Notes under the pieces: generated by a model
What the model was told of the DNA's origin: nothing
Database searches by the model: none
Seen by the model: only the letters and a program-made list of their open reading frames with translations
Program-made: the position numbers and the translations under genes
Shown: positions 1 to 6,078 of the stretch, piece after piece
How the letters are laid out: each line of letters opens with the position of its first letter
How positions within the stretch are numbered: position 1 is the first letter of the stretch
Assembly: GCA_937873165.1 (NCBI GenBank)
Contig: CALMVH010000057.1
Coordinates: forward strand, 1-7,600
From: an uncultured Rhodospirillales bacterium
Lineage (GTDB): Bacteria; Pseudomonadota; Alphaproteobacteria; CALMVH01
DNA length: 7,600 bases
Reading direction: 5' to 3'

Positions 1-385
1 GTGTTAATACGATGTCATGAGCGTCGAGCAAGTCGGTAACTTTGTCCAGACTAGCGAACACGGCGATATCGGGATCCAGGTAAATGACTTTCTCCGCGCC
101 ACTATCAAGTAGCCTACATAGCATCTGTCCTTTAACTGCGGTGCAGAGCTCAACTATGTTGTGTGGAAACATCCATGCTCTAATGTCGGGTATCCCGAGT
201 TCTTCTATGCGCACAACGCTGTCAATGGGCTCTTGAGTGATATCAAAGGTAAAGCCTGGCGGTTCCGCGTCGCAAAGGCATAACGAGAAGGTCCAATCGG
301 GGTGAAATCGCCGCAAAGATGCACCGAGCACACGAACTCGGTCCAGATAGGCAAACGATGCGCTTGTGAAACAATGAACTTTCAT
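1..385 (-). CDS. Glycosyltransferase with DxD motif, 5' part (runs off the window)
   Basis: The gene begins at ATG 385 and stays open to the window edge, giving 128 residues with the 3' part missing. The start overlaps the stop of the upstream GT4 gene as ATGA, and a weak GAAG lies 7 nt before it. The N-terminus MKVHCFTSASFAYLDRVRVL, followed by LRRFHPDW near residue 30, opens with a short beta strand as nucleotide-sugar-binding folds do. Near residues 100-110 the stretch KVIYLDPDIAVF carries a DPD (DxD) motif after a hydrophobic strand. That is how GT-A glycosyltransferases (GT8-like and relatives) bind the metal and sugar nucleotide. I infer transfer of a sugar onto a surface glycan in the cytoplasm. 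Donor and acceptor cannot be told, and a further domain downstream is possible. The role as a glycosyltransferase is fairly secure; the family number is not. Confidence 0.8.
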   Translation of the reverse strand, partial: MKVHCFTSASFAYLDRVRVLGASLRRFHPDWTFSLCLCDAEPPGFTFDITQEPIDSVVRIEELGIPDIRAWMFPHNIVELCTAVKGQMLCRLLDSGAEKVIYLDPDIAVFASLDKVTDLLDAHDIVLT

Positions 386-2001
386 AGGCCGGCTTCAGAA
401 ACCAAACTCTGTGACGCCTCAATCTTGTGCGACAGCAGCCAATCCGCTGTTCCGGCTGTTCTGATGACCGCTCCATACCGACAGGTCGCAGTTCGAACGC
501 GCCTGAACAGTTCGTCACCTTCAAACAGCTGGAAGAGTTCAGCCTCATCTTCGATCTTCATTCCTTGATGTGGGGCCATGCTGTTGATCGCAGGCCAGAC
601 ATTACCCGCATCTCGCCTCGCCACCACAAAAGCGCCAGCCGCCAACGCTTCTAACGTAGTAAAATTGAACGTTTCACCACACAGTGACCATTGAACGACG
701 ACGTCTATGTTATTACTGACAACAGCCTTCATCATCGCATCCTGATTTGAAGCGCTTGCCATGGCATCTATGTGGCTGATTCGGAAATCGAAGTCGTCGC
801 TACTTCCACCGATTTGAAAGAATTGATAGCGCGTTGTGTCCGCCTCGGCGGCTAAGGCCTGAAATACTGGCCAACCTTTGTGGTACGAACGGTAGCCTAG
901 ATACGCGATTCTCAATCTACGTTCGACGGAGCTGTAGGCCTCTCGTTTCCCGCACAGAACTAGCTTAGCGGGCGGTACGACCGCCGAACCGCGGTGACTC
1001 ATAGTGGTGTGCGAGATCCAGAAGTTCAAAGCATAGGCTGAAGGCGCTAGAACAAACGGCCGTACCTTATCAAAGAACACGGCCATCCGTCTTAAATAGT
1101 CGACGCGACTATCGCCGTAAGAGCATATCCGGCAGGCAGCTGAGTCGGCTGTTGGAGCATGACAGAACTTAATATCGTTGCGCAGCAGCGAATAGTTCGA
1201 GCAGAGGCTCGCAAAGTCGTGTACCCAAAACACGGGCTGGTCGACTGCCAAAGCGATTACTAGCTCAGCTAGAGCTTCTGGCACATGGCCATATAGGTGG
1301 TGAACCACCACGTTTATTCGAAGCTTTGGCTGCAAAGCTTGTAGTGCTTTGATTATATCGCTAGACCGGCAGGCTCCAAGTTCGACTTCGGACAGGGTGC
1401 CGAAAACGATGTGCTGATCCGCCGCACATGGTTCAGCAATCACCGGCAGCGGAAAAACAGGTGATAGGTGGAGGTATTTCCACCCTGCTTCCTCAAAAGC
1501 CTTTAGCTCATCCTGAAGGACGTTTTGGATACCACCCGTGTTAACCCGATAATCGTCATGGCTGATCGAAATTACAAGCTCGCTGGACGAAGCCAACGCG
1601 GTGGCAAGTTGGGTGTAAAGGCAGTCGGGATCAGTCGCGGCGGGAGCCTGTCGTCCAAAGCGCCAGTCGGAGACCTTGTCGATCATCGGCCGCGATAGAC
1701 GAAGGGTTTTCTGAACCGGATCCGGACTACTGCGGCGCCCTTCGACCTTTCCAGCAACTAAGTAGTGATAAAACGGATTTATGCTGCTAGCGAGAATATC
1801 GGGATTTACTTGAAGATAGTACCGAACGTCAAAGATGGAATTGGGATTGCGTCCTTCCTTCCATCCATACTGCAAAAAATGCATTACGGGATCCAGACCT
1901 GCAGCACGAATATCGGGATTGCAGTGGAAGTAAAAGTGCCTATCAAACATCGCACACACTTGCACGTATTCATCTTCAGTGAAGGTAGATGCCTCAACCA
2001 T
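382..2001 (-). CDS. GT4-type glycosyltransferase with N-terminal NPD repeats
   Basis: The product is 539 aa from ATG 2001, or 556 aa from an in-frame GTG at 2052. I chose the ATG because it sits 4 nt after the stop of the preceding frame, whereas the GTG would overlap it by 47 nt; neither has a clear ribosome binding site. Residues 17-89 hold two tandem modules, FDRHFYFHCNPDIRAAGLDP and FDVRYYLQVNPDILASSINP, each followed by H(F/Y)L and a GR-type turn. This repeat is common at the start of alphaproteobacterial polysaccharide glycosyltransferases. A GT-B domain follows: NTGGIQNVL near 154, VHDF at 260-263, and a cysteine set (C267, C280, C290, C293). In the C-terminal half, GETFNFTTLEAL gives the E-x7-E pattern (E443, E451) of retaining GT4 enzymes, which binds the donor nucleotide sugar. 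I infer a cytoplasmic enzyme building a surface glycan. The sugar is unknown. Confidence 0.85.
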   Translation of the reverse strand: MVEASTFTEDEYVQVCAMFDRHFYFHCNPDIRAAGLDPVMHFLQYGWKEGRNPNSIFDVRYYLQVNPDILASSINPFYHYLVAGKVEGRRSSPDPVQKTLRLSRPMIDKVSDWRFGRQAPAATDPDCLYTQLATALASSSELVISISHDDYRVNTGGIQNVLQDELKAFEEAGWKYLHLSPVFPLPVIAEPCAADQHIVFGTLSEVELGACRSSDIIKALQALQPKLRINVVVHHLYGHVPEALAELVIALAVDQPVFWVHDFASLCSNYSLLRNDIKFCHAPTADSAACRICSYGDSRVDYLRRMAVFFDKVRPFVLAPSAYALNFWISHTTMSHRGSAVVPPAKLVLCGKREAYSSVERRLRIAYLGYRSYHKGWPVFQALAAEADTTRYQFFQIGGSSDDFDFRISHIDAMASASNQDAMMKAVVSNNIDVVVQWSLCGETFNFTTLEALAAGAFVVARRDAGNVWPAINSMAPHQGMKIEDEAELFQLFEGDELFRRVRTATCRYGAVIRTAGTADWLLSHKIEASQSLVSEAGL

Positions 2002-2005
2002 GGCA

Positions 2006-2596
2006 TCAAGCCAAAATACGGCGCCGCAGCACACCTGCAGCCCGTCGCGCACGAAGCAACGTCAAATGCAGTATACTCGAACGCTGAACCAGCCTCCGGA
2101 CTGGACCGGTGAGTCTCCAGCTTGTACTAGAAAGAACTGCGTCACGCATACCTTCGACATGGAGAAGCTTTTTCTGTGTGTCCGCCAGTGTCGCTGACAC
2201 ATTTCCAAGCTCCTGTTTCAGCCGCTCGACGCTCAGATCGGCTTCGTACAACATTGCCTCGGTTTGTGCACGAAACCGCTCAGACTCCTTGGAAACCTTG
2301 CGCGACAGCTCGGCGCGTAAACAGCCGAGTTCCTGTCCCAGCCGTTCGACCCGCGCCGTATCTTTCTCTATATGCGCCTTGTAGTAGCCGAACAGCGTCC
2401 TCAGCCGCATGACCGGCAGTGTCGCGGAGTCGACCAGCAGACTGCCCTCGCTCAAAACTATGGCCTCACGCTTGGGCCAATCCTCCGTCAGAAAAGCCTC
2501 GTAGGTCGATGGAAGCCAATGATGTCCCAGCCACGAAATGAGCTTCTGAGGCGGTGCATTACCCAACTGTCCATCGCCAAACGTGGCGTATCCCAA
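2006..2596 (-). CDS. Coiled-coil C-terminal part of the FkbM methyltransferase gene (frame-shifted)
   Basis: This 196-codon frame opens only with TTG 2596 and has no ribosome binding site. An in-frame stop lies just upstream at 2606-2608, and the start overlaps the end of the FkbM frame by 109 nt. Residues 1-70 are globular (LGYATFGDG, then SWLGHHWLPSTYEAFLTEDW). Residues about 75-150 are rich in E, L, R and K with heptad spacing, so a coiled coil is likely. Residues 157-166 read STSWRLTGPVR, followed by a basic tail ending RRRILA. The SWRLT-P-R signature after a coiled coil is a known tail of alphaproteobacterial glycan enzymes. Adding one A at 2604-2607 joins this frame to the methyltransferase in a natural-looking way (DLKKLTLGYATFGDG). 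I therefore read it as the 3' part of that gene and not as a separate one. It could be made separately only if the TTG is used. Confidence 0.6.
   Translation of the reverse strand: MGYATFGDGQLGNAPPQKLISWLGHHWLPSTYEAFLTEDWPKREAIVLSEGSLLVDSATLPVMRLRTLFGYYKAHIEKDTARVERLGQELGCLRAELSRKVSKESERFRAQTEAMLYEADLSVERLKQELGNVSATLADTQKKLLHVEGMRDAVLSSTSWRLTGPVRRLVQRSSILHLTLLRARRAAGVLRRRILA
2198..2356 (-). repeat. Internal repeat in the coiled coil (VERL-QELG)
   Basis: Within the coiled-coil segment, ARVERLGQELGCL (2356-2318) recurs 120 nt later as LSVERLKQELGNV (2236-2198). The DNA is also similar (GTCGA.CGGCTG..ACAGGA). The exact 40-residue spacing suggests an old duplication or a repeating coiled-coil unit. 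Confidence 0.6.
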
Positions 2597-3429
2597 AGTG
2601 AGCTTTTAAGATCTTCCAAGTCCTTGATTTCAACAAGGATGCAGCCGATTTCCTCCAACTCTTGGTCCATCGCAGGGCTGTTGCGAGGGGATACCATCAG
2701 CCCCGCCTCGTACGCCATAGGGAAAAGTGCGCGCGGATTTGTTTTGAAATTTTTTGGGTTGAAAGAAGGGTACGCGAAGTACCAGAGACCGTGTCCCCAA
2801 GACAGCAGCAGCTTCGCTACCTTCAGCGACTCATCCGACTCGTTGCACTCGACCCAAAGGATCGATTCACCGTCGCTAAGTCGGGTAGCGTTGGCTTCTA
2901 AAACCTCGAGCTCGGCTCCTTCGATGTCGAGTTTGATACAATCGAACTTACCTGAACGCTCTTCAAGCTGAGCAAGCGTAGTGCCTGCGACTAGGTCTAC
3001 ATCTAAACCGTCGCCAAACTCTGCAGAAAAAGTCGTTCCACCAAGATTTTGGGCGGACGAATGGGATGCGTGCCCGTTGCGGCCAGAGCCGGTCAACAGA
3101 GCGCCCACAACCTCAGTCGGTATATGTATATTGCGCTCGAGATTACGGCGCAGGATGGGAGTGATCAAAGGATTACCTTCCACGCTGCAAAGGAAGGCCA
3201 GTTTGGCGTTCATGGCAAGGCCGAGCGCGAAGGTGCCGACGAAAGCGCCGGCATCGAGAACACGCGCGGCATCCGGTAGAACGGATGCTACGAACCTTGT
3301 TTCTGCCCAAGCCCACTCACCGAACTGATCGAGAAACTGGCCAATGAGATCCGTCTGGCTATCAACAACTTCAAGCAAGCCGTACCTAGTATCCACACTT
3401 GCCAAGCATCCCCCATTGCAACGAAGCAT
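2488..3429 (-). CDS. FkbM-family SAM-dependent methyltransferase, frame broken near the 3' end
   Basis: FkbM-type enzymes transfer a methyl group from S-adenosylmethionine, often to a sugar hydroxyl of a glycan. From ATG 3429 the frame gives 313 residues; a TTG nine bases upstream is the only other start before a stop. VLDAGAFVGTFALGLA (residues 57-72) is the glycine-rich SAM-binding motif I, and VEGNP (83-87) fits the acidic end of the next strand. CIKLDIEGAELEVLEAN (164-180) is the hallmark FkbM signature, followed by WVECNE (192-197). The catalytic domain looks intact. After DLEDLK (about residue 275) the frame runs into SSLWDTPRLAMDSW and a 38-residue tail that has no family character, while the neighbouring frame continues sensibly. 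A one-base loss in the A run at 2604-2607 explains this; the restored product would be about 474 aa. The gene is first in the glycan operon, behind a palindrome-bearing promoter. Confidence 0.85.
   Translation of the reverse strand: MLRCNGGCLASVDTRYGLLEVVDSQTDLIGQFLDQFGEWAWAETRFVASVLPDAARVLDAGAFVGTFALGLAMNAKLAFLCSVEGNPLITPILRRNLERNIHIPTEVVGALLTGSGRNGHASHSSAQNLGGTTFSAEFGDGLDVDLVAGTTLAQLEERSGKFDCIKLDIEGAELEVLEANATRLSDGESILWVECNESDESLKVAKLLLSWGHGLWYFAYPSFNPKNFKTNPRALFPMAYEAGLMVSPRNSPAMDQELEEIGCILVEIKDLEDLKSSLWDTPRLAMDSWVMHRLRSSFRGWDIIGFHRPTRLF
2594..2610 (-). other. Likely frameshift site in the FkbM gene
   Basis: On the coding strand the codons CTT AAA AGC (2610-2602) lie in the FkbM frame, and the coiled-coil frame lies one base back, reading AAG CTC ACT TTG GGA. 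One extra A in the four-A run (2604-2607) gives CTT AAA AAG CTC ACT TTG GGA, which crosses from one frame to the other without a stop. The site lacks a good heptamer for programmed -1 slippage: a backward slip would pair the lysine tRNA with TAA. A real one-base deletion or a sequencing error in the homopolymer is therefore more likely than programmed recoding. Confidence 0.7.
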
Positions 3430-3440
3430 TATTGCCAAAC

Positions 3441-3470
3441 TTTATAAACCGGTTTATCAGGGCCTCGCAA
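3441..3470 (-). promoter_or_regulatory. Candidate sigma70-type promoter of the glycan operon
   Basis: On the minus strand TTGCGA (3470-3465, 4 of 6 to TTGACA) and TATAAA (3446-3441, 5 of 6 to TATAAT) are separated by 18 bp. The -10 ends only 11 nt before ATG 3429, so transcription would start 4-5 nt before the codon and give an almost leaderless message. That fits the absence of a ribosome binding site there. It is a by-eye match only. Confidence 0.4.
3444..3457. promoter_or_regulatory. Perfect 14-bp palindrome, operator-like
   Basis: ATAAACCGGTTTAT is an uninterrupted, perfect inverted repeat centred at 3450/3451, 14 nt upstream of the FkbM ATG. It covers the spacer end and part of the candidate -10. 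A symmetrical site there is where a dimeric repressor would bind. It is not followed by a T-run and has no loop, so it is not a terminator. The binding protein is unknown. Confidence 0.45.
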
Positions 3471-3692
3471 CTGATACCTTAGCAATAGAATCTAGGTGAT
3501 GAGCGATGACGGGCTGGCTGTTGCTCCTCGTGCGTACCCGGCGGATGAATGACGGCCCATGAGCACCTGCGCGCCCTACTGCAGACCGCCCGAGTGCTGC
3601 TGCCCATATATGATGTTCAAAACTGCTGCAACCACTAGTTCCGGCGCGGGCTGACAAACTTGCTTGGACTTCCCTCAGCCACCCAATACTTT

Positions 3693-5564
3693 CTATCCAG
3701 GCGCTGATAAATTACGGGTCGACAGTCGAGTATCCGACGCCACCGACACTCGTGCCAGATCGCGTTTTTGGGCTTCCCATAGCAGGTCGCGTACGACCGG
3801 GCCGGCGGCGTCGGCGCCGTGGTTGCCGTGTTCTACGATAACCGCGCAGGCGTAGCGTGGCGCGTCTACCGGGGCGTAGCCTACGAACAGGGCGTGGTCG
3901 CGGTCCTTCCAGGGCAGGCTGTCGCTATGGATGTGGTGCTCGCGTTCGTAGGCCGACATGCGGCGCACCTGCGCGCTGCCGCTTTTGCCGGCCATGTGCA
4001 TGGCGGGATCGGGGATCTGGCAATGCTGACCTGTGCCGTAATCCGTCACAGCCTCCATGCCGGCCAGCACTGCCTCCACGTGGGCGGGGTTAAAGCGGAG
4101 CGGCGGCCAGTCCGTCCGCGTGGACGACTGGCCATCCACCTGCTTCGTCAGGTGCGGCAAGGTCATAGCGCTGCTGGCCAGGCGCGCCGTCATGACCGCC
4201 AGTTGAAGCGGCGTCGACTTCACGTAGCCCTGCCCGATGGCGTTGACCAGTGTTTCACCCTGCTGCCAGGTTTCCCCTTGCGTGGCTTCCTTCCATGCTT
4301 TTGTCGGAATCAACCCCGGACGCTCGCCTGGAAGGTCCAGTCCCAGCTTGGCGCCGAACCCCAGCTTGGCTGCCGTAGCGGCGATGGCATTAATGCCGGC
4401 GCGGTGCCCGACATCGTAGAAGAAAACATCGCACGAATGCGCCATCGCGTCTGTCAAGCCGATGGTGCCATGCCCGCCTTTTTTCCAGCAATGGAATTCA
4501 TGGTCGCCCAGCGTCATGGAGCCGGTGCAGGTCACTTCGTGATTGAGGTCGATGGCGCCGCTTTCCAGGCCCGCCAGCGCCGTTACCATCTTGAACGTCG
4601 ATCCGGGCGGGTATTGCCCGGCGGAGGCCTTGTTGGTCAGCGGAACCTTGGGATCGTTCAGCAACTCTTCCCACACATCGGCGGGAATACCCTTGCTGAA
4701 CAGGTTCGGATCGAAGCCAGGGTACGACGCCAGAGCATAGATCGCACCGGTATGCACGTCGATGACCACCCCAGCCGCGCTATTTTCCTGCCCCAGACGC
4801 TCGTGCGCATAGCTTTGCAGGCCTGCGTCGATGGTCAGGTGCACATCCTGCCCCGGGGTTCCGGGCGCACGCGCCAGCTCGCGAATCATGCGGCCATAGG
4901 CGTTGACTTCCATCTGGCTTTCGCCCGGCGTGCCGCGCAGGTCATCCTCGTGGAACTTTTCGATGCCGGCCTTGCCGATTTTGAACCCTGGCAGGGACAA
5001 CAACGGGTTCCCATTCATATCGGCTTCCGCCGGCGATCCCACATAGCCGATCAGATGCGCCGCGGCATCGCTTAACGGGTAGAAGCGCAGATGTCCTGCC
5101 TCCACCGAGATACCCGGAAGGTCCGGTGTATTCAATTCGATCGCGGCCACGTCGTCCCAGCTTAGATTCTCGCGCAGGATCACCGGCACGAAGGCGTGCT
5201 TGTGCTCGACATCCTTCACGATGCGCTTGCGGTCACCGTCGCTCAGTCCGACGATCTTGCCGATCAGGTCCAGGGACGCGTCGATATCGGGAACTTGCTC
5301 CGCGATCATCAACAGCTGGAAGTTCTGCTCGTTGCTGGCCAGGGCCACGCCAACGTGATCCAGCAGCAGCCCGCGCGCGGGCGCGATCAGCCGAAGATTG
5401 ACGCGGTTATCATCCGCCAAGACCCTGTAGCGGTCGCTATCGACCACTTGCAGGTAATACATCCGGCCTGCCAGCGTGCCTGCCAAGCCTAGCTGAAGCC
5501 CGCCAAGCACAACGGCGCGGCGGGTCAGCAGCCTTGAGCGGGTGATGTCGCGGTCAGTCGACAA
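3693..5564 (-). CDS. mrdA: Penicillin-binding protein 2, elongasome transpeptidase
   Basis: PBP2 cross-links new peptidoglycan in the lateral wall, working on the periplasmic side with RodA, MreC and MreD. The product is 623 aa, near the family's usual length. A basic N-terminus and one membrane anchor (about residues 16-38, VVLGGLQLGLAGTLAGRMYY) lead into the dimerization domain (RGLLLDHVGVALASN, 64-78). Transpeptidase motifs follow: PPGSTFK with catalytic Ser322, SCD at 377-379 in place of SxN, and KSG at 527-529 in MAGKSGSAQVRR, where most relatives have KTG. The start is TTG 5564, with GAGG 6 nt before it; no other start codon precedes the anchor. It overlaps mreD by 11 nt, so coupled translation is likely. 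rodA, its usual downstream partner, is missing; a low-GC glycan cluster lies behind it. The gene symbol is sure apart from naming habit (mrdA/pbpA). Confidence 0.96.
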   Translation of the reverse strand: MSTDRDITRSRLLTRRAVVLGGLQLGLAGTLAGRMYYLQVVDSDRYRVLADDNRVNLRLIAPARGLLLDHVGVALASNEQNFQLLMIAEQVPDIDASLDLIGKIVGLSDGDRKRIVKDVEHKHAFVPVILRENLSWDDVAAIELNTPDLPGISVEAGHLRFYPLSDAAAHLIGYVGSPAEADMNGNPLLSLPGFKIGKAGIEKFHEDDLRGTPGESQMEVNAYGRMIRELARAPGTPGQDVHLTIDAGLQSYAHERLGQENSAAGVVIDVHTGAIYALASYPGFDPNLFSKGIPADVWEELLNDPKVPLTNKASAGQYPPGSTFKMVTALAGLESGAIDLNHEVTCTGSMTLGDHEFHCWKKGGHGTIGLTDAMAHSCDVFFYDVGHRAGINAIAATAAKLGFGAKLGLDLPGERPGLIPTKAWKEATQGETWQQGETLVNAIGQGYVKSTPLQLAVMTARLASSAMTLPHLTKQVDGQSSTRTDWPPLRFNPAHVEAVLAGMEAVTDYGTGQHCQIPDPAMHMAGKSGSAQVRRMSAYEREHHIHSDSLPWKDRDHALFVGYAPVDAPRYACAVIVEHGNHGADAAGPVVRDLLWEAQKRDLARVSVASDTRLSTRNLSAPG

Positions 5565-6078
5565 GAACGGCCTCGTTTGCCAGTTTCTGTGCAGGCAGCA
5601 GCAACAGCCTTGCCACGACCGGGAACAGCGCGACGGTCAGCAAGGCGCGGGTCAGAAGGTTGATAGGTGGCAGGCTAGTGCTGGCCAGCACTAGCTCCCC
5701 GATCCACAGGAACACAGATTGCCCAAGCATCACAAGCGCGAACAGGCTCCAGAGCGTGATAAAGGATTGCTGGCCGAGACGCTTGGCCTTGAAGCGCGCC
5801 AGCAGGGAAATCATCAGCGCGACGCAGCCCTGACTGCCGAGGGGCGTCATCTCCAGCAGGTCGGCGCACAGCCCAAGCGCCAGGGCGAACAACGGGGGAC
5901 ACAAGGCCGGCACCCGGACGGACCAGTAAAAGACCGCGATCAGCATCAGGCTCGGGACAGGAATGATGTCATGCCCTGTCCAAGGCAGAAGCTCTACCAC
6001 GAACAACACCAGTGTGATGCCGGCGGGTATCAGGTGCCGGGTCCACGACTCAACCCGGACCAAGCTCGCCGCAATCAT
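5554..6078 (-). CDS. mreD: Rod shape-determining membrane protein MreD
   Basis: MreD is a small inner-membrane protein of the elongasome that works with MreC to hold the wall-synthesis complex. The 174 residues fit the family length. Hydrophobic stretches near 16-32, 41-58, 61-78, 83-97, 107-130 and 138-162 suggest five or six membrane segments. GLCADLLEMTPLGSQG (69-84) matches the family hallmark G-x-x-x-D-x-L-x-x-x-P-L-G. It starts at ATG 6078, overlapping the mreC stop as ATGA, and its end overlaps mrdA, so the three genes are one translationally coupled unit. Similarity in this family is weak in general, but the hallmark and the context leave little doubt. Confidence 0.93.
   Translation of the reverse strand: MIAASLVRVESWTRHLIPAGITLVLFVVELLPWTGHDIIPVPSLMLIAVFYWSVRVPALCPPLFALALGLCADLLEMTPLGSQGCVALMISLLARFKAKRLGQQSFITLWSLFALVMLGQSVFLWIGELVLASTSLPPINLLTRALLTVALFPVVARLLLLPAQKLANEAVLVD
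5571..5574 (-). promoter_or_regulatory. Ribosome binding site deciding the mrdA TTG start
   Basis: GAGG lies inside the last codons of mreD, 6 nt before TTG 5564. The spacing is ideal, and no ATG or GTG is available before the membrane anchor, so this site supports the rare TTG start. Confidence 0.55.

Noticed and set aside
2594..2610. Programmed -1 ribosomal frameshift
   Set aside because: The A run is short and the frame-0 codons CTT AAA AGC do not form a good slippery heptamer; re-pairing after the slip would be poor.
2372..2971. Plus-strand open frame of 199 codons opposite the FkbM gene
   Set aside because: It is serine- and arginine-rich, antisense to the conserved methyltransferase motifs, and matches no family I know.
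3457..3657. Minus-strand 66-codon frame in the gap behind mrdA
   Set aside because: No ribosome binding site or recognizable motif was seen. I also looked for a rodA or transposase remnant in all three minus-strand frames and found none.
3600..3692. Terminator behind mrdA
   Set aside because: I looked for a GC-rich stem followed by a T-run on the minus strand and found none convincing, so transcription could pass into the glycan operon.
3819..5075. Plus-strand open frame of 418 codons opposite mrdA
   Set aside because: It lies wholly inside mrdA on the other strand in GC-rich DNA, where antisense frames stay open by codon bias. The peptide is rich in R, G, A and H with no recognizable domain.
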